A stretch of DNA of 33,436 nucleotides from Chara braunii (GCA_003427395.1 BFEA01000143.1:546499-579934); one strand, 5' to 3'; positions 1-10,340 are shown, numbered from the stretch's first letter. The notes: generated from the sequence alone by a model not told the origin. Made by a program: numbers and translations.

Positions 1-90
<90 letters not shown>
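1..90. repeat. (TC)n microsatellite
   Basis: Uninterrupted TC dinucleotides fill the window edge, so the true length is unknown. The same dinucleotide (as GA) recurs at 16611-16697 and 17452-17513, on both sides of the scaffold gap. Confidence 0.97.
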
Positions 91-93
<3 letters not shown>

Positions 94-465
94 GTGGCCA
101 TGATCCTTTAGGGTCCCAAGTCCCAGCTCTGTGCCACAGGACCATGTTGCTCTCTGTTATCGTGCTGCATCTGTGGAGGGTCTTAAAGAGTGTGTACTGT
201 AGGTGAAACTTTCATTCCCATGGTCTGGAGCTTGTGGAGCAAATGGTTGTGAGTGAGGAGGCTAGGGTGCTTTATGTGGTAGTGATGCATGTCTATGGGG
301 TTTGTGGCCCTTGCCGGCCTCGGTTTTATTCACCATTTGGTCGTTGGGTGAAACAAGGGGTGTGTTTGATCCTCTTTGATGGGTCAGACAATAACATGGA
401 ATGCTGATGGGCCAGACAGTAGCTCCGGCCAATTCCTGTTGGAATAAGGTCAAGTGCAGGGATAC
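91..465. other. Non-coding stretch, nothing recognised
   Basis: No open frame here has family-like composition, and I found no repeat or RNA gene. Open frames are at most about 63 codons and look random. Confidence 0.5.
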
Positions 466-540
466 TCAGCCCATGTGGCTAAACGATAAACCCATGAGCT
501 GTTGATAAACGGACCTAGGTTCAAATCCCGACGGAATCAG
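466..540 (+). other. tRNA-like Pol III promoter boxes, possible SINE head
   Basis: An A-box-like stretch starts at 476 (TGGCTAAACG) and a good B-box match lies at 518-528 (GGTTCAAATCC), a tRNA-like spacing of about 33 nt. The T-arm and acceptor arm do not pair properly, so this is not a working tRNA gene. A decayed tRNA-derived SINE head or a chance match are the alternatives. No poly(A) tail or target-site duplication was found. Confidence 0.22.
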
Positions 541-861
541 ACGAGTAAAATAACAATGAATTCACCTGGAGCCGGTTAGTTGAATGATGATCTCTCAAAT
601 TCAACTCCCCTGCGAGGATGTAAAATTTGCTGGACGTCAGCAGAAGTCACCGTTCTCGCTCGGTAGGCCATCCCTGAGTTCCGATGTGGATGAAGCTAAA
701 TCCTGCTGCTTGTTTTATCCCCTCTATCCTCCTAGATGCTGCCCATTCCCACCTTCTCAGTGCAGGTCCCGTTGACGTCCTTCCGAACATGTTAATCCTG
801 TGTATTGAGTCCAAGTAGTGTCCGACGGTCTGCCACGGCACCGACTTACTGATAGTGATAC
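541..861. other. Non-coding stretch, nothing recognised
   Basis: Only short overlapping open frames on both strands, none resembling a known domain. Confidence 0.45.
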
Positions 862-1031
862 AGAACACGTGTGCCAGACACTACGCCTTCTGCTACGAGA
901 GCACTGTGCACAACTTCATGACAAACGAGCCTTCGTCACGGAGCTAGAGAACACAAGTGTGCCAGACACTATGCCTTCTGCTACGAGAGCACTGTGCACA
1001 CCTTCATGACAAACAAGCCTTCGTCACGGAG
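862..1031. repeat. Two-copy tandem duplication, period about 88 bp
   Basis: Copy one (862-943) and copy two (948-1031) share AGAACAC, GTGCCAGACACTA, TTCTGCTACGAGAGCACTG and CTTCGTCACGGAG in order, with a few substitutions and a small indel. No coding role is apparent. Confidence 0.85.
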
Positions 1032-1738
1032 GCTGTGCTCCAATGACAGTGGCAGACACCGCGTCCTACAGAGAACTGCTGTCTCCGTAGCTATGGCCGT
1101 CAACCCTCCACTGCCATCAACCTGTTGCGATAACGAGCATTAGGCGCCATGCACTTTCCCAGTTATGTGATGTGCCTTGCCTTAAGCAAGTTAGTGTTGC
1201 CCATCTTGACATAAGATTATGCGGTAAGGCTATTTCAAACTTTGGAATTTTTTTTTTTTATTATTATTTTTTTCCAACCGGGCTCGTGGTACTATACAGG
1301 GTTTGGATCTAATCGACCTGGGTGGAAAATACGTTGTTCTGGTGTCAGTCTGGAAAATACACACACCTGATGAGTTTTGCTGAAAGTCCGACGTAAACGT
1401 CTGCCTCAGTGACCTTTCTTTGTGCAGTTGTGTTGAACCGCCAGTACCTCTGCCGGCCGACGAAACCTCGAGAATTGAAATTGCCTCAAGCCGAGTTCCT
1501 TGGATGAACAGCATCATACTTGACCAAAATAAATGGGCGAACCATCCGAAAAAGAAAAGACGTGGGCCTTCTGGCGGTTCGTTTGTCTTTGGCGCGCGGT
1601 TCAAAATCTGCAGCGGGGAAAAAGAGGCTCACAGGTGCTTCTTAAGCAAAGGGAGAAAAAGACGCACACCTACACATGCACACAGGCATACTACACATGC
1701 ACATTGACGGACAAGTAGGGGTTACGCTGTCGGTGCGA
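1032..1738. other. Non-coding stretch with a T/A-rich tract
   Basis: The only visible landmark is an A/T-only run at about 1247-1273. Open frames up to 124 codons overlap each other on opposite strands and contain low-complexity KKK/NNN stretches from that run, so they are not called as genes. Confidence 0.45.
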
Positions 1739-1756
1739 ATACCCTTACAAGGGTAT
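1739..1756. repeat. Inverted-repeat motif, copy 1
   Basis: ATACCCTT and AAGGGTAT flank a 2-nt loop. The 16-nt core ACCCTTACAAGGGTAT recurs at 3006-3021, and both copies are followed at the same 30-nt offset by GCAAGT. Outer GTCGG (1729-1733) and CCGAC (1757-1761) extend the dyad in this copy only. Function unknown. Confidence 0.6.
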
Positions 1757-1858
1757 CCGACCTGGTTTTTGCAAGTGACAGAAAATAAGTTGGTTCAAAG
1801 TTTGAGTATACCGCACGAGTGGCGGCTCTGTTTCAATCACGCTGACTAAGTAGTTGAC

Positions 1859-1867
1859 TATAAATAG
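1859..1867 (+). promoter_or_regulatory. TATA-box-like element
   Basis: TATAAATAG matches the plant TATA consensus well and sits in locally mixed sequence rather than an A/T tract. No convincing ORF follows. If real, it would drive a non-coding or retroelement transcript. Confidence 0.25.
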
Positions 1868-3005
1868 AGACTGTGTGGGCGTGCAGACTTAAGGCGTGCA
1901 TGATCTCTCTTCTTAGTGATGATTGTAAAGCCGACGTGGTTGCCGGCCAAATCTCTGCTTTTGATTTAAACTAGGATTAAAAGATATCTTGTTTTGATTG
2001 GTACGATTGACCGCGACTTGTGCGCTCGTGTGAAGGACGGCGGCGTCGGCGGCAATGCGGCTTTGAGTAATGGTCAGAGTATGCGAGAAGATAGGCGTGC
2101 GGAAGGCGTGGAGTTTGGCGGATGTGGACTTAGTGGGCAAGCCGAGGTATGGCTTCGATATGCTTTTGTAAGCCCACGCACCGCGTGGTACCCGCTTATA
2201 TACATCACCTCTAGCACTAGGCTTAGCCATGGGCCTAGCACCAATGGTTACAGTGTCAGACTTTCATCCAGGAGGTTCAGGGATTGAAACCAGCGAGTGC
2301 GATGCGGGAGAATGGGAGCAGCGTGAAGGGACCGCGGGGTTGAGGGTTCGGCGTGACTATCCCCATCAATTTTTTTTTGTTTTATTTGGTTACGACCGCT
2401 GGTAGGAAGGAGGTTCCTCTCTCCTCCCGTCTTATTATTTGTTTAGTTGTTTTTATCTTTGTTTTTATTTGTTTCTCGGTCCTTTTAATCTTTTTGGTCC
2501 CACCTTCTTACAGGATTGGTACTTGCTTGGGCACTAAGGCTGGTGTCGGGACCGACGGGCGTTAGTCCGGTCGGCGCACCCGTAGGATGGTGAACTGCCT
2601 AGGCACAAGGGGCAGCAGGCAGAGGCCGCAAGTGGCTGGCTGTTCACGCGGGACCCTTCCCCGCTTCGGTCTTCAAACTTCTCGTTTGAAAAGGTTGCTA
2701 CAGAGGTCGGCACTGGGCTCGGTCCGCCTAAGCCCACGCTTAGACGTACAGCAGACCCGCGCCCTTGACTTTGCGACCTGCTATGGGAGGCTTGAGCCCA
2801 ACTTGTCCGCTGAAAGGCCGAAAGGGTGGGGGGGGCTGGCTTGGAGGAGGCGGGATGGGGGAAACACGGTGGAGACTCACAAAGGTACCAGAGCGCAGTT
2901 CGTTCGTCGGATTCGGGTATAGGCGGTGAAAGACTAATCTAATCGGTCACTGGCCGACCTTCTTTTTACCGAAGTTTTTCCCTCTGTAACGGTGTCGTAC
3001 CAAAC
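1868..3005. other. Non-coding stretch with small hairpins
   Basis: Perfect six-base stems are visible at 2174-2188 (CCACGC / GCGTGG, 3-nt loop) and at 2217-2238 (CTAGGC / GCCTAG). A T-rich block lies at about 2368-2500. No protein family is recognisable in the short open frames. Confidence 0.4.
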
Positions 3006-3021
3006 ACCCTTACAAGGGTAT
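3006..3021. repeat. Inverted-repeat motif, copy 2
   Basis: Second exact copy of ACCCTTACAAGGGTAT, again with GCAAGT 30 nt after the start of the motif. It lies 1265 bp downstream of copy 1 in the same orientation. Confidence 0.6.
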
Positions 3022-3603
3022 TAGGCGTGTTTTCTGCAAGTCGCACCAGTGCAGCCTCGTCCGCCCGACGGTGAGCGTACGGGAGGAAGGATAGGCCCTC
3101 GTCGGGGTGAGCGGTACGCGCGGGGTATTGATGGTGAGACGCGACCATGCACAACCTGAGTGTGCCCGGCGTCGCGGGCCAGCGGGACGTGCGGCGTCTA
3201 TTCTTATTTCTATTTATTTATTTTATTTATTTTTGTTTTCTACGGTCTGTAGTTAGGTGATCGATTTCGAGGCCGACGTCGAGACTGACGGGCCTAGCTC
3301 AGCTATTAGGTTGACGGACACAGGAGGTCGTCGCGGCAGTCGAGGACCTTGAGCGCGTGCCTCGTTCGACGGGTCCACGTGTTCGGGATGCCGACGAAAG
3401 TCCTCCACCACGCCACTGCTGAGAACAGAGCGCAGTCAGGGTTTTGAGTCCTCAATTACACTTGAGGTGAAAGGGGCCGGTAATGCTGAAAGTACATGAC
3501 CTATGTTTCGGGTCTGGTGGGCTTGCGTGGGGGTGTATTGTATTCGCGGGATTGCCTGAGACGCGATTACGAACTGTTTTCGTGACTTCGTCGAAGTTAG
3601 CCC
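3022..3603. other. Non-coding stretch, nothing recognised
   Basis: Mixed GC-rich sequence with a TATTTATTT-rich patch at about 3200-3240. No gene, RNA or repeat could be supported. Confidence 0.4.
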
Positions 3604-3711
3604 GTTATAGCATTATGGGGAGCCCCGTAGCAGCCACATCCGTGCTCAAGCCTCCAACAGGGGGGAATGTGCGGGAACCGCACCCACCAGCAGGTGCGAT
3701 ACGTGCTGTAG
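3604..3711 (+). repeat. Dispersed repeat, about 105 bp, plus copy
   Basis: This segment matches the reverse complement of 15289-15390. Shared blocks include ATTATGGGG, CCCCGTAGCAGCCACATCC, GTGCTCAAGCCTCCA, GCACCCACCAGCAG and GCGATAC. Similarity fades outside these limits, suggesting a small dispersed element. No poly(A), terminal inverted repeat or target-site duplication was recognised. Confidence 0.75.
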
Positions 3712-4059
3712 TGGGTGAGTAATACTGGCCAAGGGACAGTCGGTAGCGTCGGGGCCGAGCCTTTTCGATGGGCCAGCCACAAGTTGGTTGTCATTGAAGT
3801 TTCCCTCATGACTAGCAGGAGCAGCAGGAGAGGGGCCGCTGCGCTAAGATGCCGTCGGGCGCTGGGTCACCGCAGGGAGGAAGGCGGGCGACGGGCGCTG
3901 ACACTGTGCAGGGAAGGCAAACGAGCAGCGGGAACTGCGTTAGCAATAGAGGGGGAGGCAGGCAGCGGACCGCTAGCGAACGTGTGGTCGGGAGTGAGAT
4001 TGAGACGAAGTGTGGCCGGGCGCAGCAGAGGGGCGACTGTATCCAGGCACAAACAGGGA
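3712..4059. other. Non-coding GC-rich stretch before unit A
   Basis: Several overlapping open frames of 70-125 codons occur on both strands in this GC-rich, stop-poor region. They are R/G/A-rich, mutually overlapping and match nothing I recognise, so they are treated as chance. Confidence 0.4.
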
Positions 4060-4180
4060 GCGACCGACAGTGAAGAAAGAAAACGGGGGTGAATCTGGCC
4101 ACCGGGCTGCGCTAGGTGCATACAGAGAGAAGGATCGGGCTATGGAGGGAGTGAGTGGAGGTGGAAAGCGTGAAGCCCAC

Positions 4181-4650
4181 CCGATTCTCGATGAAATCGG
4201 GCAGGGAAGGAAGTGATTCCGACGTTTTTAGAGCGGGCGACTCAGAATCTGGCGTTAGTTTTAGTGGGGAGTTAGTAGAATAGGAAGTTAGTGGGAAACC
4301 TCGTGCGCTGAGCTATGGAGGAGAGGAGGATGGAGAAGAGGGATGTGAGCATATCTCGCCCGATTCTCGACGGATTCGGGCGGAGTGAAGTGTTAATCTG
4401 AGGTTTTGGAGACGGGCGAACACGAATACGGTGTTAGTTTTAGTGGAAAGTTAGTAGGAAAAGAAATAGGAAGAAGAGATAGTGCGAGGAGGTTCGCGGA
4501 AGTGGGATATGGTAGGGAGAGAAGAAGTGATATATTGCTCGAATCGAAACTGAATCGGGCGAGGAAAGAGTGAATTTTGGGGTTTTCAGGGCAGGCGACC
4601 CTGAATACGTAGTTAGATTAGTATGAAGATCAGTGTGGAGAGGGAGAGAG
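4181..4650. repeat. Three diverged tandem repeats of about 179 bp, each with a dyad
   Basis: Copies start near 4181, 4360 and 4539. Each opens with a dyad around an AATCGGG/TCGGGC arm (for example GCCCGA ... TCGGGC at about 4358-4381) and is followed by a GGGCGA-type box and GTTAGTTTTAGTGG. The rest is purine-rich. A more diverged relative lies in copy B at about 9000-9130. Confidence 0.65.
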
Positions 4651-5205
4651 AAAAAGTAGTGCGCGGAAGGTAACAGGCGCAGGGGTATGGCGAAGGGAGT
4701 AATAGACGAAGAAGGTTGGGGGAGGTAACGGAGAGGAGAACAAAGGAGTTGAGAGTCTGAGGAGGGAAAGGGATCAGCTACGAACCTGGATGGGATTGCG
4801 AGCGACTGTCCCTCGAGTTTATATTTCTAGATGAATCTGGCCGAGATTTTGGGCCAGGTGCATTTAGAGAGGTAGCGGGGGCGCCTGTCGGCCTGTGTGT
4901 CGTCTGTCCCATAGATAACAGTGGAGTATAGCCCGCCGCAAGTTTGCAGTTTTAGTTCGTCGGCTAGGGCTTGGCCTATCCCACCGAACTGGGTTAGCCG
5001 CAGGTGGAACTGCGAGATAGAAGCTTGTCTGTTGGCTAGAGTGTTGACCAACCTGTTGATTGGGGTAAATGGAGATAAGCCGCAAGGGGGGGGCGCCTAC
5101 CTATTGGCTGGCGTATCGAGGGAAACAACAGCGGGCAACCACGAGGTTGCGGGCTCGGCCGTTGACAGATGGGCAACCTGGTCCATTGAACAAGCTAAGT
5201 TGCTC

Positions 5206-5222
5206 AGCCTGCTGAGCAGGCT
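5206..5222. repeat. Perfect palindrome, 8-bp arms
   Basis: AGCCTGCT and AGCAGGCT are separated by a single G. The 17-nt palindrome lies in unit A. I could not see the same palindrome in unit B. Confidence 0.8.
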
Positions 5223-5821
5223 AGCTGGAGATGAGTCCTGAGTCTGTGAATTTGCGAGTGGCCATCATACTTGGAGCCGCGAAGGTACAGGCCTGGTTGT
5301 TTACCGGTATGCTACCCATGCTGCCGCGTGGAGGGGTAAGATAGACATACATGCTCAGTTGAGACGTTGTACATTCCGACCTACAAAATAGTGAGAAGTG
5401 AACAGCAAGAGTTTAAAGGCTCATTTGCTGGTTGGTACACTGTTCTTGCTACTGGGCGGTAGTTTGATCGGAGATAGGAGCGCGGTGACCTAGGAAAGTG
5501 GTTGGGCACTGCAAGGGGGTGGCCGTGGCGACCCGAAGGATCGCCAGGGAAGTCAACGGTTGGCGGTAAGATTTCAGTTTGACCAAGTTGCTGCTGTGTT
5601 TTGGCCACCATTGTGGGGCCCTCAGGAGTATCCAGGTATCAAGGCCCTCTCCAGGGAGTTGAGTCTGTCCCCCTCCTGTATCTCGAGAGTCTGAAACCCC
5701 CCCATTTGCCCTTCTTACTCTAAAGTCTAATCCTCTTTTGAGAGGACGGCGGCAGGCGGGATTGCAACCCGTGGGACCGCAGCAAGACTCTGTGGGGAGT
5801 CAACCCAACCACCGATTGCGG

Positions 5822-5852
5822 GAGCTCTGCCAGAGCTCAGGAGGAGCTCTGG
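5822..5852. repeat. Three-armed, mutually exclusive hairpins
   Basis: GAGCTCTG (5822-5829) can pair with CAGAGCTC (5831-5838). The same middle arm, extended to CCAGAGCTC (5830-5838), can instead pair with GAGCTCTGG (5844-5852). Only one of the two stems can form at once. Copy B keeps GGGAGCTCTGC but not the other arms. Confidence 0.7.
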
Positions 5853-6115
5853 AAGCAGGGAACCATCAGGTATATCGTTTCCTGTCTGTAGGACCCCACT
5901 ATACCCCTGTTTGACTATTTCCTCTTAGTTTGACTGACTGTATGCATGTATTCCCCTATGATTTTGCTTTCTTTCAGGATTAATCAGACTAAATGGAAGG
6001 AACGTGTGTGAAAAGTCAAGTTTCTATTTATTTTGACTGAAAGCAGACTAAGGGATGAACTGGGGAAAGGTGGGAGGAAGGCAGACTGCATGCGTTTGAC
6101 CGGGTTAACCAAAGA

Positions 6116-6724
6116 CTGGGCATTGTTTCTAAGCTGAATGGTCCAGGGCTATGTTTATTTGACTGTTTTCTGAAGGGTCAGACATTGTTTCTAAGCTGAA
6201 TGGCCTGGTTGCTGTGTTTAATTTTTGAGGGTTTGCCTGATTTAAAGGGTTTAGGTTCTTGTTTTATTCTGAGGGAGGATTCTGGTCTAGGGCTAAGCAT
6301 TGTTTCTAAGCTGAATGGTTTAGCCTGAAAGCCACGCACATAAATATAAAAGAAAGTATTCTACTTATATTTGCATGTGAACTGGCAGTTGGGCATTGTT
6401 TCCAAGCCGAATGGTCCAGCGCTAAGCCATATCGCTAAGAAGAGAAGGGGAATTACAGAGTATAATTGAAAGTAGTCTGGGTAAGTTGAACATTGTTTCC
6501 AAGCCGAATGGTTCAGTCCCCTACCCATATTTGCATTTTCTTTTGAGAACAAAGTCGAAAAGTTATTAAATTTTGGATGTTAAACAAATCAGGGCGACTA
6601 AGCATTGTTTCTAAGACGAATGGCTTAGTCATCTGCCCAATGAAGAGAGAAGTCGTTGTGCAACTTGTTCGTGTATAATTGAGGCAAAGAGTTGGCATTG
6701 TTTCTAAGACGAATGGCCTAACTC
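6116..6724 (+). ncRNA. String of seven constant-loop stem-loops, unit A
   Basis: Seven hairpins share CATT-GTTTCTAAGCTG-AATG (loop variants CCAAGCCG, CTAAGACG) with one bulged G after AATG. Outer stems differ but stay complementary: CTGG/CCAG (6116-6146), CAG/CTG (6179-6207), GGCTAA/TTAGCC (6291-6325), TGG/CCA (6390-6418), TGAA/TTCA (6487-6515), GACTAAGC/GCTTAGTC (6596-6630) and GAGTT-GGC/GCC-AACTC (6689-6724). Spacers of 30-110 bp between them are less conserved. The same string, lengthened, is in unit B. This pattern fits selection on RNA structure or repeated loop recognition. It is not a family I recognise, and transcription is unproven. Confidence 0.6.
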
Positions 6725-7026
6725 AATGCCTTTGGAAGGTTGAAGATTATTTCTGTTTTCATATTTAGGCTGATATAAATTTTGGAAAGGCACTTTTCCT
6801 ACGGGAAGCGCTGTCGAAATTTTCTTAGATTAGAGGAGATAGATTATATTTTGACAGGTGGCGACTCTGGCGATCCACTCTGTATGGGGGAGATTTTGCC
6901 ATAGGTCTACCTTTCTTTTGGGCACTGGCTTAGAGGTAGACCTAGGCTTGGCTATTAAGAGAGTCTTGAGTGAGAACGTGTCATGGGGATTTGATCTTCA
7001 TACGCTGACGATTTAGCTTGGACTTT

Positions 7027-7129
7027 GACCTGTCGTATGATACAGGTCTTCTTTAGACGTTCGATCCAAGATTTGGACTAGTTTCAGCTTGATCCTACAA
7101 GGATCATCTTCTGTTATCACTGATAACAG
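7027..7129 (+). ncRNA. Three consecutive conserved hairpins, unit A
   Basis: GACCTGT/ACAGGTC (7027-7048), GATCC-tacaa-GGATC (7091-7105) and CTGTTATC-act-GATAACAG (7111-7129) follow one another. All three recur in the same order at 13140-13241 in unit B, with loop changes but intact stems. Confidence 0.6.
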
Positions 7130-7756
7130 GTCGGTTGGTTGATCGTCGACTTGTCGGCTCACGACACAACTTTGCTTACACCTCTACCTCAACTTGATTG
7201 CCTTAGCCCTGATATTTAATATGTTTTTCTGAGGGTTTTTACCGGACTTCTTTTAATGGCCATTATAAAGAATTTATGAGATTTATGAAAAGTTGGGCTA
7301 TGACTGGGGCTTGAGTGGGTGAGGCGTGGTGTGAGTTACAGGGAAAGGTAAAGTTGACCACATTGGTGTATGGCAATGTGATTATTGTGTGTGCCTGTGT
7401 TTTATGCAGGTTAGTATTTTGGAGTTTGGTATATGGGCCATACTTTGGAGGCGGTAAGGATGATAACCATGTGTCGCACGATTTGCATGTCTGACCCCTT
7501 CTTTTATTGTTATCTCGAGTCCTGATTTGATATATGAGTGTTGGGATGTTTATTTATTTATTGATTGATTTTGCTTGTTAATTTTTATGGTTGGATGCTG
7601 TAGTTCGTGGCAGCCGTCAAAGTCAAACCCCTTGACTTCCCTCCAGACCCTGGATAATAGAGCTGGTCTCCAGGGCAATCAGAGACGATTGCCACCACAG
7701 GTATGAACCTGTGTACCACCCACTCTCCGCAGGGTGCAGGAGAGGGTGTGGTTTTC

Positions 7757-7884
7757 AACCGCACTTGGCGGTTGTCCAGCGTCGAGAGATCAATCCCTCC
7801 AGACGCGTGTCAACCGACACTTGAGTGTCGACTGCGACCCTCGAGATTAACGAGGACCGCATGAGTATGGGTACTACATAGTAC
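7757..7884 (+). ncRNA. Second conserved hairpin cluster, unit A
   Basis: AACCGC-acttg-GCGGTT (7757-7773), CGACACT-tg-AGTGTCG (7815-7830), CCTCG/CGAGG (7839-7855) and GTACT-acat-AGTAC (7871-7884) lie within 128 bp. Counterparts occur in the same order at 13909-14035, some with longer perfect stems. Confidence 0.55.
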
Positions 7885-10020
7885 GCCATCATCGCGATTG
7901 CTTGCGTATTCATGCATCGCTAGTCGATATGAGTTAACCCTACGTCCGCACGGTTTTATACTAAAAGGCTCGCGCGCGACGCCTATCCGATTTCCGCATC
8001 GGAAAGTTATGGGATGACTACTAAGGGACTAGGAGTGTTGTCGCGTTGTTTGTTCTGTGTCGTTTTGTATTTGTATATGTACGTACTTGGGTGTGTGCAT
8101 TTTATTTTTATGTTCTTTATGGTGGTGTGCGCGTGGCGTGTGGGATGCGTCCTAGTCGATCGGCGACGGGTTGCGCTTGGGACCTCAGCCCCTCAAGATA
8201 TCGGTTCGCGTGCGGGTCCGATAGAGGCGTATTACCGCGCGTACCCCCTATGCTACAACGTACGAGAAACGCCTTCAACTGGTCCACCTCTGCGACTGCA
8301 GCTGATTAGCTTTCATATTGTGGACTGGTAGCTCGGCGGCGATACGCCCACCGAAGGGAGGTGACAGCTCGCGTAAGGTGGAGGCCTCGTGTAGGCCCTA
8401 TCCTGTCGTAGGGGCTCGCAAGAGGTATGGCTGGCGCACTCGGCCGGAGCGGCTTGCGGAAGCTTCCTGTATATTCGCGACGAGGATGTAGACCAACTCC
8501 TGCGTGACGCGGCCGGGAGGGTCCCGCGCTGCCTTGTGCGGTGCCGGACCGATGCGCTCGACAACGGCCGGAGCTATTGGGCAACCTGTGGGGCGACAGC
8601 GTTGGGTGAATACCGTTGACGACAATAGGCGGGCAAAAGAGGAATGATCCCGGATGTGATTTGGCGCCAGGGGCGCTCCAAGACAACGGGCAGGCTGTTG
8701 CGAATCTGCGGTATTGACCGCAAGGGAAGCGAAGGCATGAAGAGGGAGGAATGAACTCAAACGGGGGTTGCGCCAGGTGTACAAGAAGAGGAGTCGAAGA
8801 TGGCGAAGGTGAAGGTAATGGAGCAGGGAACGCAAATCGTGGCCATCTCTTAATGATGTGGGTAGGGAGAAGTGCTAGTCGGGGGTTGTCGATAGTGGCG
8901 CCCCCGGAATTGTGGTTGGATTGGACAGAGAGTTAGAAGAAAAAGAGGAAAAGAAGGAAAGGATTGCATGGAGAGATGCGGCGACGAGTATTGCGAAGGG
9001 AAGAAGCGCTAACCCGCTTGTTTCTTTATGGTTTTGAGGGAAAATAATCTACGTGGGAGCTTTTGGGCGTTGCGAGTACGGTAGTAGTGTCAGTTTTGTC
9101 TTTAGGTTAGTAGATTGGTGGGAGTTAGTGTCATAGGCTGCGCCCAGAAGAACGACGTCTGACCATTCGTGCGCACTTCCGAGTTTTAGCAGAAGATTCA
9201 TCACGATTCCGCTCATTCTTTCGGTGGGAGTAACGTGAGGTTAGCCAAGGGGTTGGAGACTTACCTATTGCCCGGAACGGTTCTCAACCTATCAACAGAA
9301 GGAGCCCTTCCCTATCGCTCGGTACGCATGAAGAAGGGGCAATGCATGCTTTTGAATTGTAGTGGAAGATTTATTCTGACTCGGCTGTTCCTATCGGCGT
9401 TGGGGAGCAGTCAGGCGGGGCGTCATTGTTGGTGGTACTCCGCTCGGGATCGCCCTGCTGTCCGTAATGGTCACTTGACGCCGAGATAGTCGTTACTGCA
9501 AGCATGGTCAGTTTGCCTGAAACTGCCACTGAAGACCCCGGCCATGCTAGTCTGGGGTACCAACTCGATCCGGCGCTAATCGCCTCCATCAAGGAAAATC
9601 GGGTCCGCCACCACTGTTTGCTCTCACTGTGCTTGTCGTCGTGGCCACAATCGAACCCGGAATCCGGGCTCCCCATCATGATTGAGAGGAACGAACCACT
9701 TAAGCGGTTAGGAGTGTCCGAGGAATGAAAGAGAGAGGGGGAGAAAGAGATTGCCTTGAAGAAGAGTTGGCAATGTACGGCAAGCCAAAGGTAGAGTGTT
9801 CGCAATCGTTGAACACACTTGTCTTAGTACATGAAGGTAGGGATAAGAGACGGAAGATAGTAGGAAGGAGAAAGTAGGGATAAGAGACGTACCTTGGAGG
9901 AATCAGCGGGCGAAGTGAACTGAAAAGCAGCAGGAGGTGGGCCACAGACGACAGACTTGCTTTCTGGCTGAAGCAGCGCACATTCTACCGAAACTGAGCA
10001 AGGAGCCACGGGAGTCGGAG

Positions 10021-10340
10021 ACTTACCTGCTGGGGCAACAGACCAGCTGCGAGAGTACAGACCACCAGTGAGCCAGCGCGTTGCCTATACTGCCAAGTGG
10101 AGTGACTGCAGGTGAGCAACGGGGGTTTGGGAGCTCACTTATTGACTGATACGCTGCTCATCCTACCGTGTGAAGCAGCGTGAGTCCGGTTGTGAGGCTT
10201 ACCTACTGACCTATGTGCTGCCTGTTTCCTTGAATGGAACGAGGCGAGGCAAGTTGTCGGATCAGGGGCCTACCTATCAGCCGTGCGCTGCCAATCTAGC
10301 GAGTAGCAGTGGAGTAAAGCTAGCTGCGAGGTGGCAAAAT
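10021..10340. repeat. Diverged short tandem repeats, about 62-71 bp
   Basis: A motif of the form (C/A)CTTACCTACTGAC..TGTGCTGCC recurs at about 10021, 10136, 10198 and 10269. Related sequence occurs in unit A near 5093 and 5310 and near 9257. Divergence is high, so copy limits are approximate. Confidence 0.45.

Larger units (their letters stand above)
4060..8568 (+). repeat. Large non-coding unit, copy A
   Basis: This region aligns in order with copy B (8740-14953). Paired anchors include AACGGGGGT (about 4081 / 8759), GTCAACGGTTGGC (5552 / 10447), CTTCTTACTCTAA (about 5711 / 10604), CACCGATTGCGGGAGCTCTGC (about 5810 / 10700), the hairpin string (6116-6724 / 11046-11826), GGCAGCCGTCAAAGTCAAAC (7609 / 13761), GATGCGTCCTAGTC (8144 / 14532) and GACCGATGCGCTCGACAACG (about 8547 / 14931). 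No long open frame is conserved between copies, while paired hairpins are. It may specify a structured non-coding RNA or be a decayed repeat family member. The upstream edge is approximate. Strand is given as plus because wobble pairs favour that transcript. Confidence 0.75.

Noticed and set aside
466-540. Functional tRNA gene
   Set aside because: The B box is good, but the T-arm and acceptor stem do not pair and no clean anticodon arm can be drawn.
3715-4121. Overlapping open frames up to 125 codons on both strands
   Set aside because: The region is GC-rich and stop-poor, several frames are open at once, composition is R/G/A-rich, and no family resemblance or conservation in unit B was seen.
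6116-6724. CRISPR-like array (constant repeat, variable spacers)
   Set aside because: Spacing is irregular (30-110 bp), the repeat is an imperfect hairpin with changing stems, and the spacers correspond between units A and B. That is not spacer behaviour.
8306-8835. Minus-strand open frames of 126 and 145 codons at the end of unit A
   Set aside because: The homologous part of unit B carries indels that break them, and they overlap each other in different frames.
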